Part shown: piece after piece, positions 22,003-59,400 of the stretch
Layout: every line of letters begins with the position of its first letter
Position numbering within the stretch: position 1 is the first letter of the stretch
Assembly (NCBI GenBank): GCA_036785325.1
Contig: JAXIVH010000041.1
Span: 2,821,001-2,885,000 of the forward strand
Source of the DNA: Urophycis tenuis
Lineage: Eukaryota > Chordata > Actinopteri > Gadiformes > Phycidae
Reading direction: 5' to 3'
Length of the DNA stretch: 64,000 bases
Position numbers and translations under genes: made by a program
The notes under the pieces: generated by a model
What the model saw: the letters and a program-made list of their open reading frames with translations, nothing else
Database searches by the model: none
Told to the model about the DNA's origin: nothing

Positions 22003-22850
22003 AGCGTAACTAAACTTGGTACCTGGGGTCAAGACACTGTCCCAATGACTCACACCAATTTTCAGGCCTCTGCATTGAACGCTCTAGCGCCACCACTAGT
22101 TCAATGTTTGACATGCATTTATGCTTGTGAATTCCTTGAAATGCATGATGCTTTGTTTGCTTTGTTACAACTCTATGCTGCATAACGACACAATCACTCA
22201 CATCAATTTTTGTGCCAATGCATTGAACGCTCTAGCGCCACCATCAGTTCAATATTGGACATGCATATTTGATTGTAAGTTAATTAAAGTGCGTACAGAT
22301 TACAATGCTTACCGCTCTTTGCTGCATAACTTTCCATTCACTCACATAATTTTTGTGCATCTGCATTGAACGCTCTAGCGCCAACATCAGTTCAATATTG
22401 GACATGCATATTTGATTGTAAGTTCTTTAAAGAGCGTAGAGCTTACAACGCTTACAGCTCTTTGCTGCATAACTTTCCAATCACTCACATAATTTTTAAG
22501 CCTCTGCATTGAACGCTGTAGCACTACCATCAGTTCAAACAGGAAGTAAATTAATATCTCAGCAACACTTTCACGTACTGAAACCAAATCTGGTACATGG
22601 ACTCTGGGCCCCATCCTGAGGATGATCAACAGATTTAGTGACGTTAGCACCTACTACCTTAACATCTACCACCATCAACAGCTTCCACTTGTAAATAGGA
22701 GTTCATTAAAGTGCGTACAGATTACAATGCTTACAGCTCTTTGCTGCATAACTTTCCATTCACTCATATCATTTTTGTGCCTCTGCATTGAACGCTCTAG
22801 CGCCACCATCAGTTCAATATTGGACTTGCGTATTTTTGTGAAACATTACC
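22003..22850. repeat. Tandem array with ~143-148 bp period
   Basis: The motif tgcattgaacgctctagcgcc recurs at 22071, 22219, 22362, 22505 (diverged) and 22784. Spacings are 148, 143, 143 and 279. The flanking sequence (ttcaatattggacatgcat, then ctttgctgcataactttcca) repeats with it. Units differ by scattered substitutions. A stretch at 22545-22680 interrupts the regular pattern. No coding potential is seen. Confidence 0.8.
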
Positions 22851-23026
22851 CAACAAAAACTTGGTATATTCTCAAAACCACACTAATGATTCATGATTAA
22901 GAATTTACGACTAGGTGTGCAATAATAATCCACATTTTTCTGTATCAACACCAAACTTGCTACATAGACTCAAGATAGCCAAAGTTTCAGCCCAGCAGCT
23001 CCGCAGCCCAGCTTGACCCCCTTGAT
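22851..23026. other. Non-coding flank of the tandem array
   Basis: No gene found; it continues the repeat-like DNA up to the start of the L2. Confidence 0.4.
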
Positions 23027-26000
23027 GGCGAGATGGCGGCGCGCACAGTCGCAGCGGCTCGAGGCTCCCCTTTACCTGTGCACCTTGTTGTTGTACTTAT
23101 GTCTTTATGCCTACTTGTGACACTCCTGTGTCACAGCAACCCTATCTACAGCCGCCACGAACTGATACTCATCGGACTCAAGGCAAAAATGGACGTTACC
23201 AGCACTTTCACACGGACTCACAACATCTCATCGGAGATAGCGAGACCACCGGGCGCCTCGTGGATTGTTATCGGGTCCGGCAGGCGCCGAAGGCGGCGCA
23301 GGGAGAGGAGGCAGAAGCGCGGATGCCAGGGAGGCCTGCTAGCTCGGCTAAGAAACCAACCGCACAGACCTCCACTACCATCAATCTTCCTGACAAACGC
23401 CAGATCCCTCGCAAACAAGATGGATGAGCTGCAGTCACGTATCACCTTCGATAACTTCGCGAGTGCTGTTTGCTGATTGTCAGCGAATAATGGCTGCGCC
23501 CGCATATCCCCGATGCTACAGTGGAGCTAGCAGGCCGCACCATTCACCGCCACGACCGGACCAGAGCCTCCGGTAAGACCATAGGAGGGGGACTCTGTGT
23601 GTATGTACTCCAGAACTGGTGCTCGGACAGCAGAGTAATTGACACCTACTGCTCACCGGACCTAGAGGCCATGTCTGTCCAGTGTCGGCCGTTCTAACTG
23701 CCACGGGAGATTACAGCAGCCATCATCACCGCTGTTTACATACCTCCCGATGCTAACGTTAGCATGGCACTCGGCCAGCTCCAGCTCATGGTCACTGAAC
23801 AGCAGAGAGCTCATCCGGATGGTGTACAAATCATCGCCGGGGACTTTAACAAAGCAAACCTCAAGACTTTTCTCCCCAAATTCCATCAGCACGTCAAGTG
23901 TGCAACGAGGGGAAAAAACACACTGGACCATGTTAACTCAAACATAAAACATGCATACAGGGCGACCCCCCTCCCCCACCTTGGACAATCTGACCACCTC
24001 TCTCTGCTCCTCTTCCCAGCATACACCCCCCTCAGAAGGCAAACCAAACCAGCCACCCGGACCATCAAAGCCTGGCCTGAAAATGCTCTTGCCCAGCTGC
24101 AGGACTGCTTTGCCTGCACAGAGTGGAGCATCTTTGAAGATCAGGACCTGGACACATACACCGAGTCTGTCCTCTTCTACATCAGGTGCTGTGCAGAACA
24201 CGTCACAGAGGACAAACGCATCCGGGTCTTTCCAAACAGGAAGCCCTGGATGACAAAAGAAGTCCAGACCCTGATCAGAGCTAGAAACTCGGCCTTCAGG
24301 ACTGGGGACAGAGAGCTCTACAGCACTGCCAGAGCTGACCTGAGGAGGGGCATCAAGCTGGCGAAGGACTCCTACAAGAGGAAAATAGAGGGACACCTGA
24401 CGGACAACAACCCGCGTCAGATGTGGAGGGGCATCCAGGCTCTAACCAACTACAAAGGCCAGGCCCCTCCCACATCCTCCAGCAGCAGCAGCAGCTCACT
24501 GGCAGAGGAGCTGAACAGCTTCTTTGCCCGCTTCGAGACCACCACCACTCACCTGCAGCCACTGCCTCCCCCCGGTTCCAGCACCCCACCCCTCTCTCTC
24601 CAGGAGCATGAGGTGAGAAAAAACCTGAGAGCAGTGAATCCCAGGAAAGCTGCTGGTCCTGACGGCATCCCCGGGGCGGTGATCAAAGCATGTGCCGACC
24701 AACTGGCAGGGATCCTCACCAGACTGTTCAACCTCTCCCTGTCACATGCCACCGTCCCCACATGCCTGAAGGCCTCCACCATCATCCCCATTCCCAAGAA
24801 ATCCACAATAGACAGCCTGAATGATTACAGACCCATTGCCCTGACGTCTGTAATCATGAAGTGCCTGGAGCGATCAGTCTCCCACCACCTCAGGGACTGT
24901 CTCCCTCCCTCCCTCGACCCCGACCAGTTTGCATACAGGGCAAACCGGTCTACGGAGGACGCCATCGCCCTGACACTCCACACAGCGCTGAGTCACCTGG
25001 AGAACAAGAAGAGCTACGTGAGGATGCTCTTCGTGGACTACAGCTCGGCTTTCAACACCATCCTACCAGACATTCTTTTCTCCAAACTACTGGAATTACA
25101 GATCCCCCTCTCCACCTGCAACTGGATCAAAAGCTTTCTGACGAGCCGCCCACAGTCTGTGAGACTCGGCCCCCATCACTCCTCCACAATCACACTCAGC
25201 ACTGGCTCCCCTCAAGGCTGTGTTTTGAGCCCCCTGCTGTACGCCCTGTACACCCACGACTGCTCTCCAGCCCACCCAACCAACTGCATCATAAAATATG
25301 CGGACGACACAACAGTGGTTGGGCTCATCTGCAACAACGACGAGACAGCATACAGGGAGATGTGCAGAAACTGTCATCCTGGTGCTCGGAAAATAACCTG
25401 ACCCTGAATGTCCTGAAAACTAAAGAACTCATCATGGACTTCAGGAGGATCAGACAGGACCACACCCCCCTCCTCATCAACGGAGAGCAAGTGGAGACTG
25501 TTACCACCTTCAGGTTTCTGGGCACCCACATCGCTGCAGATCACACATGGACTCACAACACCGGGATGCTGGTAAAGAAGGCTCAGCAGCGGCTACATTT
25601 CCTGCGTGTCCTTAAGAAGAACAATCTGGACACGAGGCTGCTGCTGGCCTTCTACCACTCATCAATTGAGAGCGTACTGACGTATTGTCTGGGCGTCTGG
25701 TACGCAGGCTCCACAGCCAAGGACAGGAAGGCAGTACAGAGGGTAATAAACACTGCTCAAAAGATCATCGGCTGCCCTCTGCCCAGCCTGGAAGAAAACG
25801 CCACATCCTGCTGTCTCCGGAGAATCATGGCCATCACAAGAGACCCTTCACACCCGGCCCACCCTTTGTTTGATCTGTTCCCTTCGGGGAGACGCTACAG
25901 GTCAACAAAATCACACACAAACAGACTGACGAAGAGCTTCTTCCCCTGGGCCATCACAACTGCAAACAGCTGCGGATACACACACTGCCGCCCCCCTGGA

Positions 26001-26293
26001 CAATAACCAACCACCTACCTACCTCCTCCCACCCACCCCCCCCCCTTCAGCTCCTTGGACAGCTCCGGCCTCTGTGCCATGTCTGCACCTCATGGCCCAA
26101 TGATGTGTGAAACGTTTACACCATTCTCTTAAATAGTGTCAATTATTTTATATTTATTCTGTTCATTTGCACTACAGTTTTTGTTTTTGTTTTTTGTTGT
26201 TTGTTGTGCACAGTAGCTCTGTGGGAGCGCTCCCCCTTAATTTCGTTGTACACTGTACAATGACAAATAAAAGTCTATCTATCTATCTATCTC
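23027..26293 (+). mobile_element. Nearly full-length L2-type LINE
   Basis: About 3.3 kb with an N-terminal segment, endonuclease and RT in order, followed by a 3' UTR that ends aatttcgttgtaca, AATAAA and a (TATC)n tail at 26272-26293. Short tandem-repeat tails rather than poly(A) are typical of the L2/CR1 group. The same repeat-like sequence lies on both sides, so it inserted into older repeat DNA. Confidence 0.85.
23033..26006 (+). pseudogene. L2 ORF (endonuclease and reverse transcriptase), frameshifted
   Basis: Frame 23033-23476 carries the N-terminal basic linker and the first endonuclease block (PSIFLTNARSLANKMDEL). A frameshifted middle follows. Frame 23764-25401 holds the endonuclease end (IIAGDFN, GQSDHLSL) and the RT: PRKAAGPDGIPG, DYRPIALTS, the LFVDYSSAFNTI block, GSPQGCVLSPLLY and the catalytic IIKYADDT near 25290. 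A frameshift near 25380 moves the C-terminal part into frame 24861-26006 (YCLGVWYAGS, LPSGRRYRS). The protein copies its own RNA at a nicked target. At least three breaks make this copy inactive. Confidence 0.88.
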
Positions 26294-26511
26294 ATTGCTG
26301 CTTGCAGCTATATCTTTAATTTATTCTTTAAGAATAACTTCCTTTCTCAAATATGCCAACCCTTGAGTCAGCTTGCACTCTATGGGTGTAACACCTACAC
26401 ACATGCTGATCCGTACACTATTTTCTGAGTAACTGAGTAACCGAAGGGAGAAAAAAAAACATTGATCCAAGTGAAAATAATGGTCGTGTTGTGATTGCAA
26501 AGTTCCCTACA
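26294..26511. other. Non-coding spacer
   Basis: No gene seen. It begins with cattgctgcttgcagc, a motif that looks like the end of the repeat into which the L2 inserted. Confidence 0.4.
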
Positions 26512-26736
26512 CTCTATGCCAGGCCTATTCGACTAGTGGCCCGGGGGCCAGTAAATAATAACAGTCTGTGATGTAGGAAAATTATGACATCAACAATGGT
26601 TTTGATCTGGACCTAACTCGTAAATATACGCGTAATGCGTAGCCAATCACGCAGCCAAATGCAGCCCATAGCACCAATCACAGCGCTGCTCAGCAGTTGC
26701 CTTCAAAAAAGTCCAGTGACAGAGGTTGACACCAGC

Positions 26737-28712
26737 ATGGCGCTGTCAAAACCAAAGAAACGTAAAATTGACCTGGAAAACCGCCAGTTCCAGAGCGAAT
26801 GGACGGACAAGTATTTGTTTTTTTTGCCTGTCGTGACCAGTACTAAACCGGTATGTTTACTGTGCAACGAATGCATATCTGTGATGAAAGAATACAACTT
26901 GAAGCGCCACTACAAGTCAAACCACGGCTTGTTTTCGGATCGTTAACCAGAGGGCTCGGATGAACGGCGAAGCAAAGTACAGCGTCTGCTATCATCATTT
27001 CAACAGGGTCAGGCCGCCCTTGGTCGCTTTTGCACGGAACAAGAGAGGGCTATGATAGCATCCCTTCGTGTAGCCCAAGAACTTTTGGGGCTTATTCCGA
27101 TGGAGGGACATACCACAGGTGAGGCGATGTTTCAAAAGATTGTCGCATTTTTTAACGAGCGTGAACTGGATTTATAGAAAGTTTGTCTTTTGGTCACTGA
27201 CGGCGCTCCAGCCATGATTGGTAGATTACAAGGGCTGACAGCGAGGCTATCAACCATAGCTCCACACATGCAGTTTTTACACTGCATCATTCATCAGTCT
27301 GTGTTGTGTGAAAAGTTGAGCGGTGATCTGAAAAACACCATGGACACTGTCATGAACATTGTGAATTTCATCCGCTCAACCTCCAGCCTACAACACTGCC
27401 TTTTCCGCATGATGCTTGCCGATATGTTTGCGGAACACACAGACTTGCTTGTTCATAATGATGTCAGGTGGCTTCCATCCATCCATCCATCCATTGTCGT
27501 GACCGCTTGTCCTCTAGAGGGTCGCTGTGGGGGCTGGAGCCAATCCCAGCTACAACGGGCGAGAGGCGGGGTACACCCTGGACAGGTCGCCAGCCTATCA
27601 CAGGGCTAACATATAGAGACATACAACCATTCACACTCACATACACACCTATGGTCAATTTAGAGACACCAATTAACCTAATCCCCAACCTGCATGTTTT
27701 TGGTCTGTGGGAGGAAGCCGGAGTACCCGGAGAGAACCCACGCAAGCACGGGGAGAACATGCAAACTCCACACAGAAAGGTCCCGGGTCCCAGGTGGAGT
27801 CGAACCCAGAACCCTCTTGCTGTGAGGCGACAGTGCTAACCACTGCACCACCGTGCCGCTCATGTCAAGTGGCTTAGCAAGGGAAATGTTTTGGACCGTT
27901 TCTGTGAGCTCCACCAGGAGATTGTGTCTTTTCTTCACGTGTGTAAACACAAACGGGCAGCAAACCTCCTGCAGCGCATGCTGGATGAACCGTTCATGGC
28001 AGAAGTGTACTTTCTATGTGACATTTTCAAACACTTGAACACCCTGAATCTTGGACTGCAGGGACGAGAAAAGTCTATTGCTGATTTGGTTGAGAAGCTT
28101 TGTGCTTTCAAAACAAGGCTAACCATTTTCACAACAGACCTAACAGCAACAGGATTGCTGCACTTTCCACGACTGCGTGGATTCATGAACACAGCACCTG
28201 AGGCACAGATAACGCCCATCATGACAGATTTCATGACAAAACTGACTGAGAACTTTACTGAGAGATTCCAAGGGTTCAACATTCCCATTGAGGTATTGCA
28301 CTTTGCTCGTGACCCCTTTTCTATCAAACCTGAGGCAAACTTTTGTGCAAAAGTAAAAGAGGTAATGTCTTCTATTGATGAGAGCATTTTTCAGTTGGAA
28401 ATGGTTGATGTGCAATCCTCCTTTGCTTCAAATCAGCACTTGCAGTCTGAGGGTGCAGAGAGCTTTTGGTGTAACCATGTTAACCAATACCAGTACCCCA
28501 CAATGAGGAAAGTGGCCTTGCTAATACTGACAATGTTTGGGTCCACTTATACATGTGAGTCTAGCTTTTCTCATATGAATGCCATAAAAACAAGGGCACG
28601 TTGCTCCATGACCAATGAGAAGTTGCATGAGTGTCTCAGGATTGCTCTTACTACATATGAGCCAAACTATGTTGAAATAGCAAAGTCAGGGCAGTGTAAT
28701 TTTTCCCACTAA
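26737..28712 (+). pseudogene. hAT transposase (ZBED/GTF2IRD2-like), broken
   Basis: Starts at ATG 26737 with a basic segment and a BED-like zinc finger (CLLCNECISVMKEYNLKRH; Cys, Cys, His visible) ending near 26940. The frame is then lost. Parts of the catalytic region reappear at 27000-27180 and in 27190-27474 (VTDGAPAM block), with a stop at 27176. A SINE interrupts at 27475. From 27891 to 28712 a long frame carries the C-terminal part, including the hAT dimerisation segment (FGSTYTCESSFSHMN). Compared with complete relatives, a piece between the zinc finger and the VTDG block seems deleted. The protein would have bound the ends and cut out the transposon. Confidence 0.88.
27475..27861 (-). 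mobile_element. tRNA-derived SINE inserted in the hAT transposase
   Basis: A 14-bp duplication (atgtcaggtggctt at 27461-27474; atgtcaagtggctt at 27862-27875, one mismatch) flanks the insert. On the minus strand the head has a box A-like tggtgcagtggttagcac and a box B ggttcgactcc, as in a tRNA-derived RNA polymerase III promoter. The 3' tail is (ATGG)n at the low-coordinate end. When the insert is disregarded, the transposase frame continues across the junction. Confidence 0.88.
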
Positions 28713-28951
28713 CCTGAACAGGCTCAAAATGACAGCAGTATGCTAATGGTAATGTCTTCCATTGATGACAGCGTCTCTCAGATTTAAATGATTCATGTTC
28801 AATTCTCCTTTACGTTAAAACAGCACTTGCAGTCTGAGGGAGAACTTTTGGTCTAACCATGACATGTTAACCAATGTCAGTCTCTGTGACAACAGTTATG
28901 TTTATGCTTATTATTTTGACTGTGGGTATGGACCTCCTATGTTTGGAATTG

Positions 28952-29200
28952 TTTATCTCATGTTATGTTGTGAACAGTCCATCTTGAATGTAGCATTTAT
29001 ATAAATATGGACCTTGGTTGTAAAAGCTTCTTATGTGAAAGTATTAAAGTTTATCTCATGTTATGTTGTGAACAGTCCATCTTGAATGTAGCATTTATAT
29101 AAATATGGACCTTGGTTGTAAAAGCTCCTTATGTGAAAGTATTAAAGTTTATCTCATGTTATGTTGTGAACAGTCCATCTTGAATGTGAAAGTATCAAAG
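28952..29200. repeat. 98-bp tandem repeat, ~2.5 copies
   Basis: The motif tttatctcatgttatgttg recurs at 28952, 29050 and 29148, spacing 98 bp. It lies in the non-coding 3' part of the hAT element. The third copy is truncated. Confidence 0.9.
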
Positions 29201-29349
29201 TGGAAAAAAGTGGATATGTGTCATTCGTTCTCTATTATCAAGTTATTTTTTAGCCATTAGTTGACAAATATTCTGTACGGCCCACGAACCCCCAGTGATG
29301 TTCATATTTGGCCCACTTGCTATTAAAGTTTAATAGCCCTGCTCTATGC

Positions 29350-30129
29350 CCTACTCCCTAGTTACTGTGCAGAGTACAGAAGTCGTTCTTAACGGTTTCA
29401 TTTGGAACACCCTGCATACGTTATCAACAGCGTTAATGTCGCACTTTGATTACATCTTTGTTCAAGTCAAGAAATAGGATGCTTATAGCATGCTCAGGCA
29501 ACAAACATTGCTCAAAACAATTTTTACTATTCAAAATTAATGCATGTATATTATGTATACATTTAAAGACAAATTACATTTTGATAGATAACAAATAAAC
29601 ATGTATCATCCAAATAATGTATACAAGAAAGTTATCTTTTAATGAGTCCGACTGCATTCCTATTATAATTAGGTCTGCCTTCTATAAAAAGGCACAGCAT
29701 AACCATCAAATTAACAAAAAGCATCTACTTCTTAAGATACTCACTCACACTGAATTGACCTAAAATACTAAATATTAACTCCATAATGAGTTTGGACAAA
29801 GAACTGTCACATCCAACCACAGCACTGACATGAAAAATGTCATTCAGTAAAAAAAATATATATATTGTTGGTTGGGGAAAATGATCAGATTTACACAATG
29901 GGTTTTGTGTACGTTTGAGAAAATGCATGGAAATTGTTCCGTTACTTGTTCGTCTTTCTAAAATGGCCACCTAGACCAGCATATATATTATATATATATA
30001 CAATTTATATATCAGCTACGGACGCATGCCAATATATTGAAGCCTCACACTCAATTCTGAATACCCAAAGTCCTTCTAAGGGCACTTAAAGTATAGTCAC
30101 CCATATAGCATTTACTGCTGACTGTGTGG

Positions 30130-30130
<1 letters not shown>
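29350..30130. other. Intergenic AT-rich DNA, HEATR1 3' flank
   Basis: No supported gene. On the minus strand an ATTAAA at about 29638-29643 could be a HEATR1 polyadenylation signal; this is weak. A short (AT)n run lies near 29980-30000. Confidence 0.5.

Positions 30131-30166
<36 letters not shown>
30131..30166. repeat. (GT)n microsatellite touching the HEATR1 stop codon
   Basis: About 18 GT units. On the gene strand the 3' UTR starts as (AC)n directly after the TAA stop at 30167-30169. Confidence 0.92.
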
Positions 30167-52958
<22,792 letters not shown>

Positions 52959-53348
52959 TGTTGCTTTATGGAAACCTAAAAGAGACGATTCGATCAATGG
53001 GAGGGAGTGTAGAAAAGGTATCTCTATACATTAGCCATCTACTTTTAAACTCCCGTCAGAACTAGCTAAACTGAAATTGCTATGAAAATGATTGGCAACA
53101 ATGTGACCTCGCATTTTGCATTGCCAATGAATCTCGTAGCTCCTATATTGTAGCTGATAATCAGTTGAAAGTGGTCGGTAGAGTTACACTTTAGGCATGG
53201 CGTGGGTTACCAGCGCAATGCGTGTGCTAGTTCAGCTAAAACAACACCAGTGACACATTTCCGAGGTAAACGGATATGAAACAAAGTCATAACTAACATG
53301 AAGAATTGCTAGAGGAATACTGAAAAAGTGAAAAAGTAAAAGATATAC

Positions 53349-53700
53349 CGGTGTTCAGATAGCCTTTTCCATACACGTGCACACAATGTTGATGGCTGCA
53401 GTGACCTCCGTGGCGGAGCTTCTACGTCCGGTTCACCACTGCCCGATTTGTTGGATTTCTTCTAAAAAAATTATTACTGATTATTTACGAATATTATTAA
53501 TCATTGTAATACTAAAATTATTAATATTTAACTACTGTAATTAAAATAGTTACACATTTTAACAAAAATGATCTAAATTGAAAATAAAGTAGCTGCTGCT
53601 ATGCTATGTCCTTGCTATGTCCCCCTTCCCACCGCAGGGCGGCAGTAATACACCGCAAATATATATAGACCGCTCAAATCTCACAGTCATACTCTCGCTC
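53349..53700. promoter_or_regulatory. Head-to-head promoter region of HEATR1 and sun1
   Basis: A good minus-strand donor (ccg/gtatat at 53348/53349) marks the end of the non-coding HEATR1 exon 1, which starts somewhere near 53430. The plus-strand sun1 leader lies to the right and has its donor at 53952. Between them is a short spacer with a TATA-like aaatatatata at about 53657-53668 in the plus direction. Transcription starts are inferred, not seen. Confidence 0.55.
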
Positions 53701-53952
53701 GGATGCCGCACTAGCAAGAAGTCTGGAGCCGGTAGACACGAATTTTACGCTGTGTATGTGGCTCTACATGACTGTTGGCGAATATAAATTATAGCCAGCT
53801 GTTTTTTATGTTGCTGCCGTTCGAAGAAAACGATATTTGATTGTCGATTTGGCAGCAATTGGTTAGCATCAATACGCCGGAGCTAAGGACATCTGCGTCA
53901 TTGACCCATAACTGAATTGGCGAGGAGAAACGCCACCGGGGCTGCGACAAAG
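53700..53952 (+). other. sun1: sun1 non-coding exon 1 (approximate)
   Basis: The sequence ends in a strong donor (caaag/gtaaggtg at 53952/53953). No ATG with family similarity precedes the exon 2 start at 56438, so this is a 5' UTR exon. Its 5' border is not defined by the sequence. Confidence 0.45.
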
Positions 53953-56367
<2,415 letters not shown>

Positions 56368-56437
56368 CTGCTGGTGGGCGTTGGACGAGGAGAGAGCCGA
56401 CCAGCCGGACCCCCCGCCCCCCCGGCCCCCCGCCACA

Positions 56438-59400
56438 ATGTCCAGACGCAGCCTGAGGCTCCACACCCCCCCTGGGGAGCACGGAGTGCCCTACGGCAGC
56501 GCCTCCTTCAGCACCGGCACAGCGGCCAGGAGGGAAGCGCCGTAAGTGTGATAGATTCTCCTCAAGGGTCCCTGTTTCACCGCCAGCTGTGGAGGGAGGG
56601 GGGGGGGGGGGTCGGTTATTAGTCGTCATTAACAAGCGTTTCATAATATGGCCACCTGGCGGTAGAATAGGGGCACTTTGAGCCCAAGTGTAATCGATGG
56701 AAGTTGTGTGTTCATTTCAAAATGGTGGTTGTGTAACTGTCCACATGGCAATTATATTAAGTGCATGCATCCTTGCAAACTGTCCACCAAATGGCGGCTT
56801 TATTCAAAAGGAAGGACATTATCCAGCGAAACCCTTTGATGGTCAATTGATTCGTACGCATGTGTCACTTCTCAATGTAACTAAGAAACGGGTTGTTCAA
56901 GGATCGTCTCATACCCCGAGCATTGTAGACTTTAGAACGGGCCTATGGGTCTCTTAATGCTTGTCCTTCTCCCTGCTCGGCCGTCGACCACCAGCTCGTC
57001 CAAGTCTTCTCGGCGTCAACACCTCTCGGTGTCCTGCTCTCAGTCCCTCCTCCTACAGACCCCCCGCAGACACTCAGTCCACCCGCAGCACAACAGCAGC
57101 CTGCACAGCGTGGCGTCGGACGCCTCCCTCCTCTCCTCCATGCTGGACGAGTCCTGCGTCCAGGAGAGGACCCTGATGGAGAGTCTCTGGGGTAGGTGGG
57201 TTGTTTTTGGGTTAGCGTGTGGTTTTCTTGTTGACGACGGTGGCAATGGGTGACTGGTGGTAGGAACTGTGATGTTGGGGGGGGGGGATGTTGTTGTCTT
57301 TCCATGCATGCGTCTTGCAGGTAGCTTGCTTTTTGAGTCCTACATCTTATTGTGATGTCATCCTCTGATACGCAGGTTTCGACGAAGATGTTGACCCACA
57401 AGGTACATTTGCCATAATCATAGACTTGCCATAATCATAGACTGCATACACAGTAGTGTACTATCTTGGTCAGATCCACACTATATTTGCATCCCCTCCT
57501 ACTTTGCGGTAATGTTCTACCCCAGACAGCACCATCCTCTCGGGCGCCAGCGACACTCTGGCCAACAGCACGTTGGTGGCTGACGCGGACCCCCGCTACC
57601 ACCCGGCCCAAACGCAGACCTCCATGATCAACGGCCACCCCTGCAGGGACTGCGTGCAGCCCTCGGACAGGAAGCAGGTGGCCGGCGCCCTCCGGGGCTT
57701 GTCCGGTTTCTCCCGGCCTGCCCCCCGGCCCGGCGCTGGGGGGACACCGCTGTACACTGCTGCCCAGAACCAGGGGCTCCCGGCCAGTCGGGCTGCCGCG
57801 TCCCCCACCTCCACCATCTACTGCCGGGAGAAGAGCCGCAGGGGCAGGCTGGGTGAGGCAGTGTGTAGTTTGTTCCAGCAGAGGGCGACGTAGCATCATG
57901 CAGAGGGTATCGGCTTAAGTTGGGACTGTGAAGTATCCATTTTATTAATAGACCTATGATTGAATCTGTTTGATCCCTGCAATGTATTGATTCATGCAGT
58001 TTTATTATTGTAAATGTCATATTATTCAAGTATTGTCTTGTCTTGCACCCTGTTTGCTTATGCGTTATGGTAGTATTTTATGGGTGCTTTTCTTTGGCCT
58101 TGAAGGCTTATGAAATTATTCTTGGTGGACTTTAGTAGATCATTGTTGATAGTAGATCGTTGTTGATAGTAGATCATTGTTGATTGTACGTGTCTTGATT
58201 CTGCTTGTGCATCGTATAACTAATGGCATTTTCAAATATTTAGCATAATTTTATCTTATATGTATCTCAACATCAGGTCATACCCTTATTGTTGATTGAT
58301 ATTTCTATCAGGTGTGTTTGTGTCTGTGTGGGACTCTGCAAGGAGCGTATGCAGCAGGATCACAGCCTCCCTGGCTCTGCTCCTCACACTGAGTTACAAA
58401 CACACTCTGCTCACCAAGCACCTGGACCATGAAGGTAGCAGGACCACCCGTGAATACCAACCCCTTTCCTCCATTGGTTCCTATCTGTTCTCCATTTTAA
58501 CCGGAGGCGTTGGTCCATCAAACCCCTCTAGGTGTTCTAAATTGGATCCTGGCCGTGGGCAGGGAGGCCAAGGCCTCTGCTGTGTTGATACTGAACCTAG
58601 GCATGCAGGTCTTCAGAAGGTCAGGTTCACACGTCAGGCGCGCTGTCCTGCAAGGCAGGGACAACTGGCCCTGGAGACCTGCTTATGGTGGCATTGGAAA
58701 ATTGGGAGGTACTGAATTTTGAGGGGGGGTGGAGAATCTCATTTTCACTGGATCTCACCTGCACCACAATGGGGTGGTCTTCTGAACAGGAGTTTACGCT
58801 CACAAGCACTTCTTTTTGGTGGGGAAGGGTCTACAGAATTCACACTCTGAGGGAGTCTGTGTGGTTGTCTGCCAGAGCTCTCACTGCTTGTCTAGGGAAA
58901 CTAAACACAACCATAAGCCTGCGTGGACCGTCGTCACGTCCAGGGAGAAAGTTGACGCAACCGCCGTTGCTGATTGGTTCAACTTGGTGCTGGGTGATGT
59001 CATCTGTACCCCAGGTGTTTGACTGTACTGTTTGGCACCTCTTTTAGTTGTCTTAGGTCTTTTATTTCAAACACGAGGAGGGAAGCCACGTTTCCAGTCA
59101 GTGGAACCCCGCAATAATCCCACAGTGGTCAATCACTATCCTTTCATTTCTTTACTTTTTTTATGCTAATGCTGCAGAATGCGTTCCTGTCACCTGCAAA
59201 GGTCCTTTCCCAAACAAATACGACTCCACCTTTTTTTTTTTGCTTTGGCTGTTGCCATGGATAATTCAAATCTGGCTCAGCACGGTAGCATAGTACTGAG
59301 GCCATGCTGGCTTTCCTTGCAAACCTTTTGGGAGCTTAAATTACCACAAAATTGACCTTTTTGTATTCATTTATTTCTCCGCAGTTTCCTCCAGGTCGGG

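Larger units (their letters stand above)
26520..29341 (+). mobile_element. hAT DNA transposon with 8-bp target duplication
   Basis: The perfect direct repeat ctctatgc flanks the element (26512-26519 and 29342-29349), the 8-bp signature of hAT transposition. The ends are imperfect inverted repeats (caggcctattcgact on the left; cagggctattaaact read inward from the right). Inside is a broken transposase with a BED-type N-terminus and a hAT dimerisation domain at the C-terminus. A SINE (27475-27861) lies in the coding region and a 98-bp tandem repeat near the 3' end. Confidence 0.92.

Noticed and set aside
58532..58619. Extra sun1 exon (VLNWILAVGREA...)
   Set aside because: It has an acceptor-like ctag and donor-like borders and starts in the right phase, but both possible ends leave a phase that does not fit the next exon. 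The exons on both sides join in frame without it.
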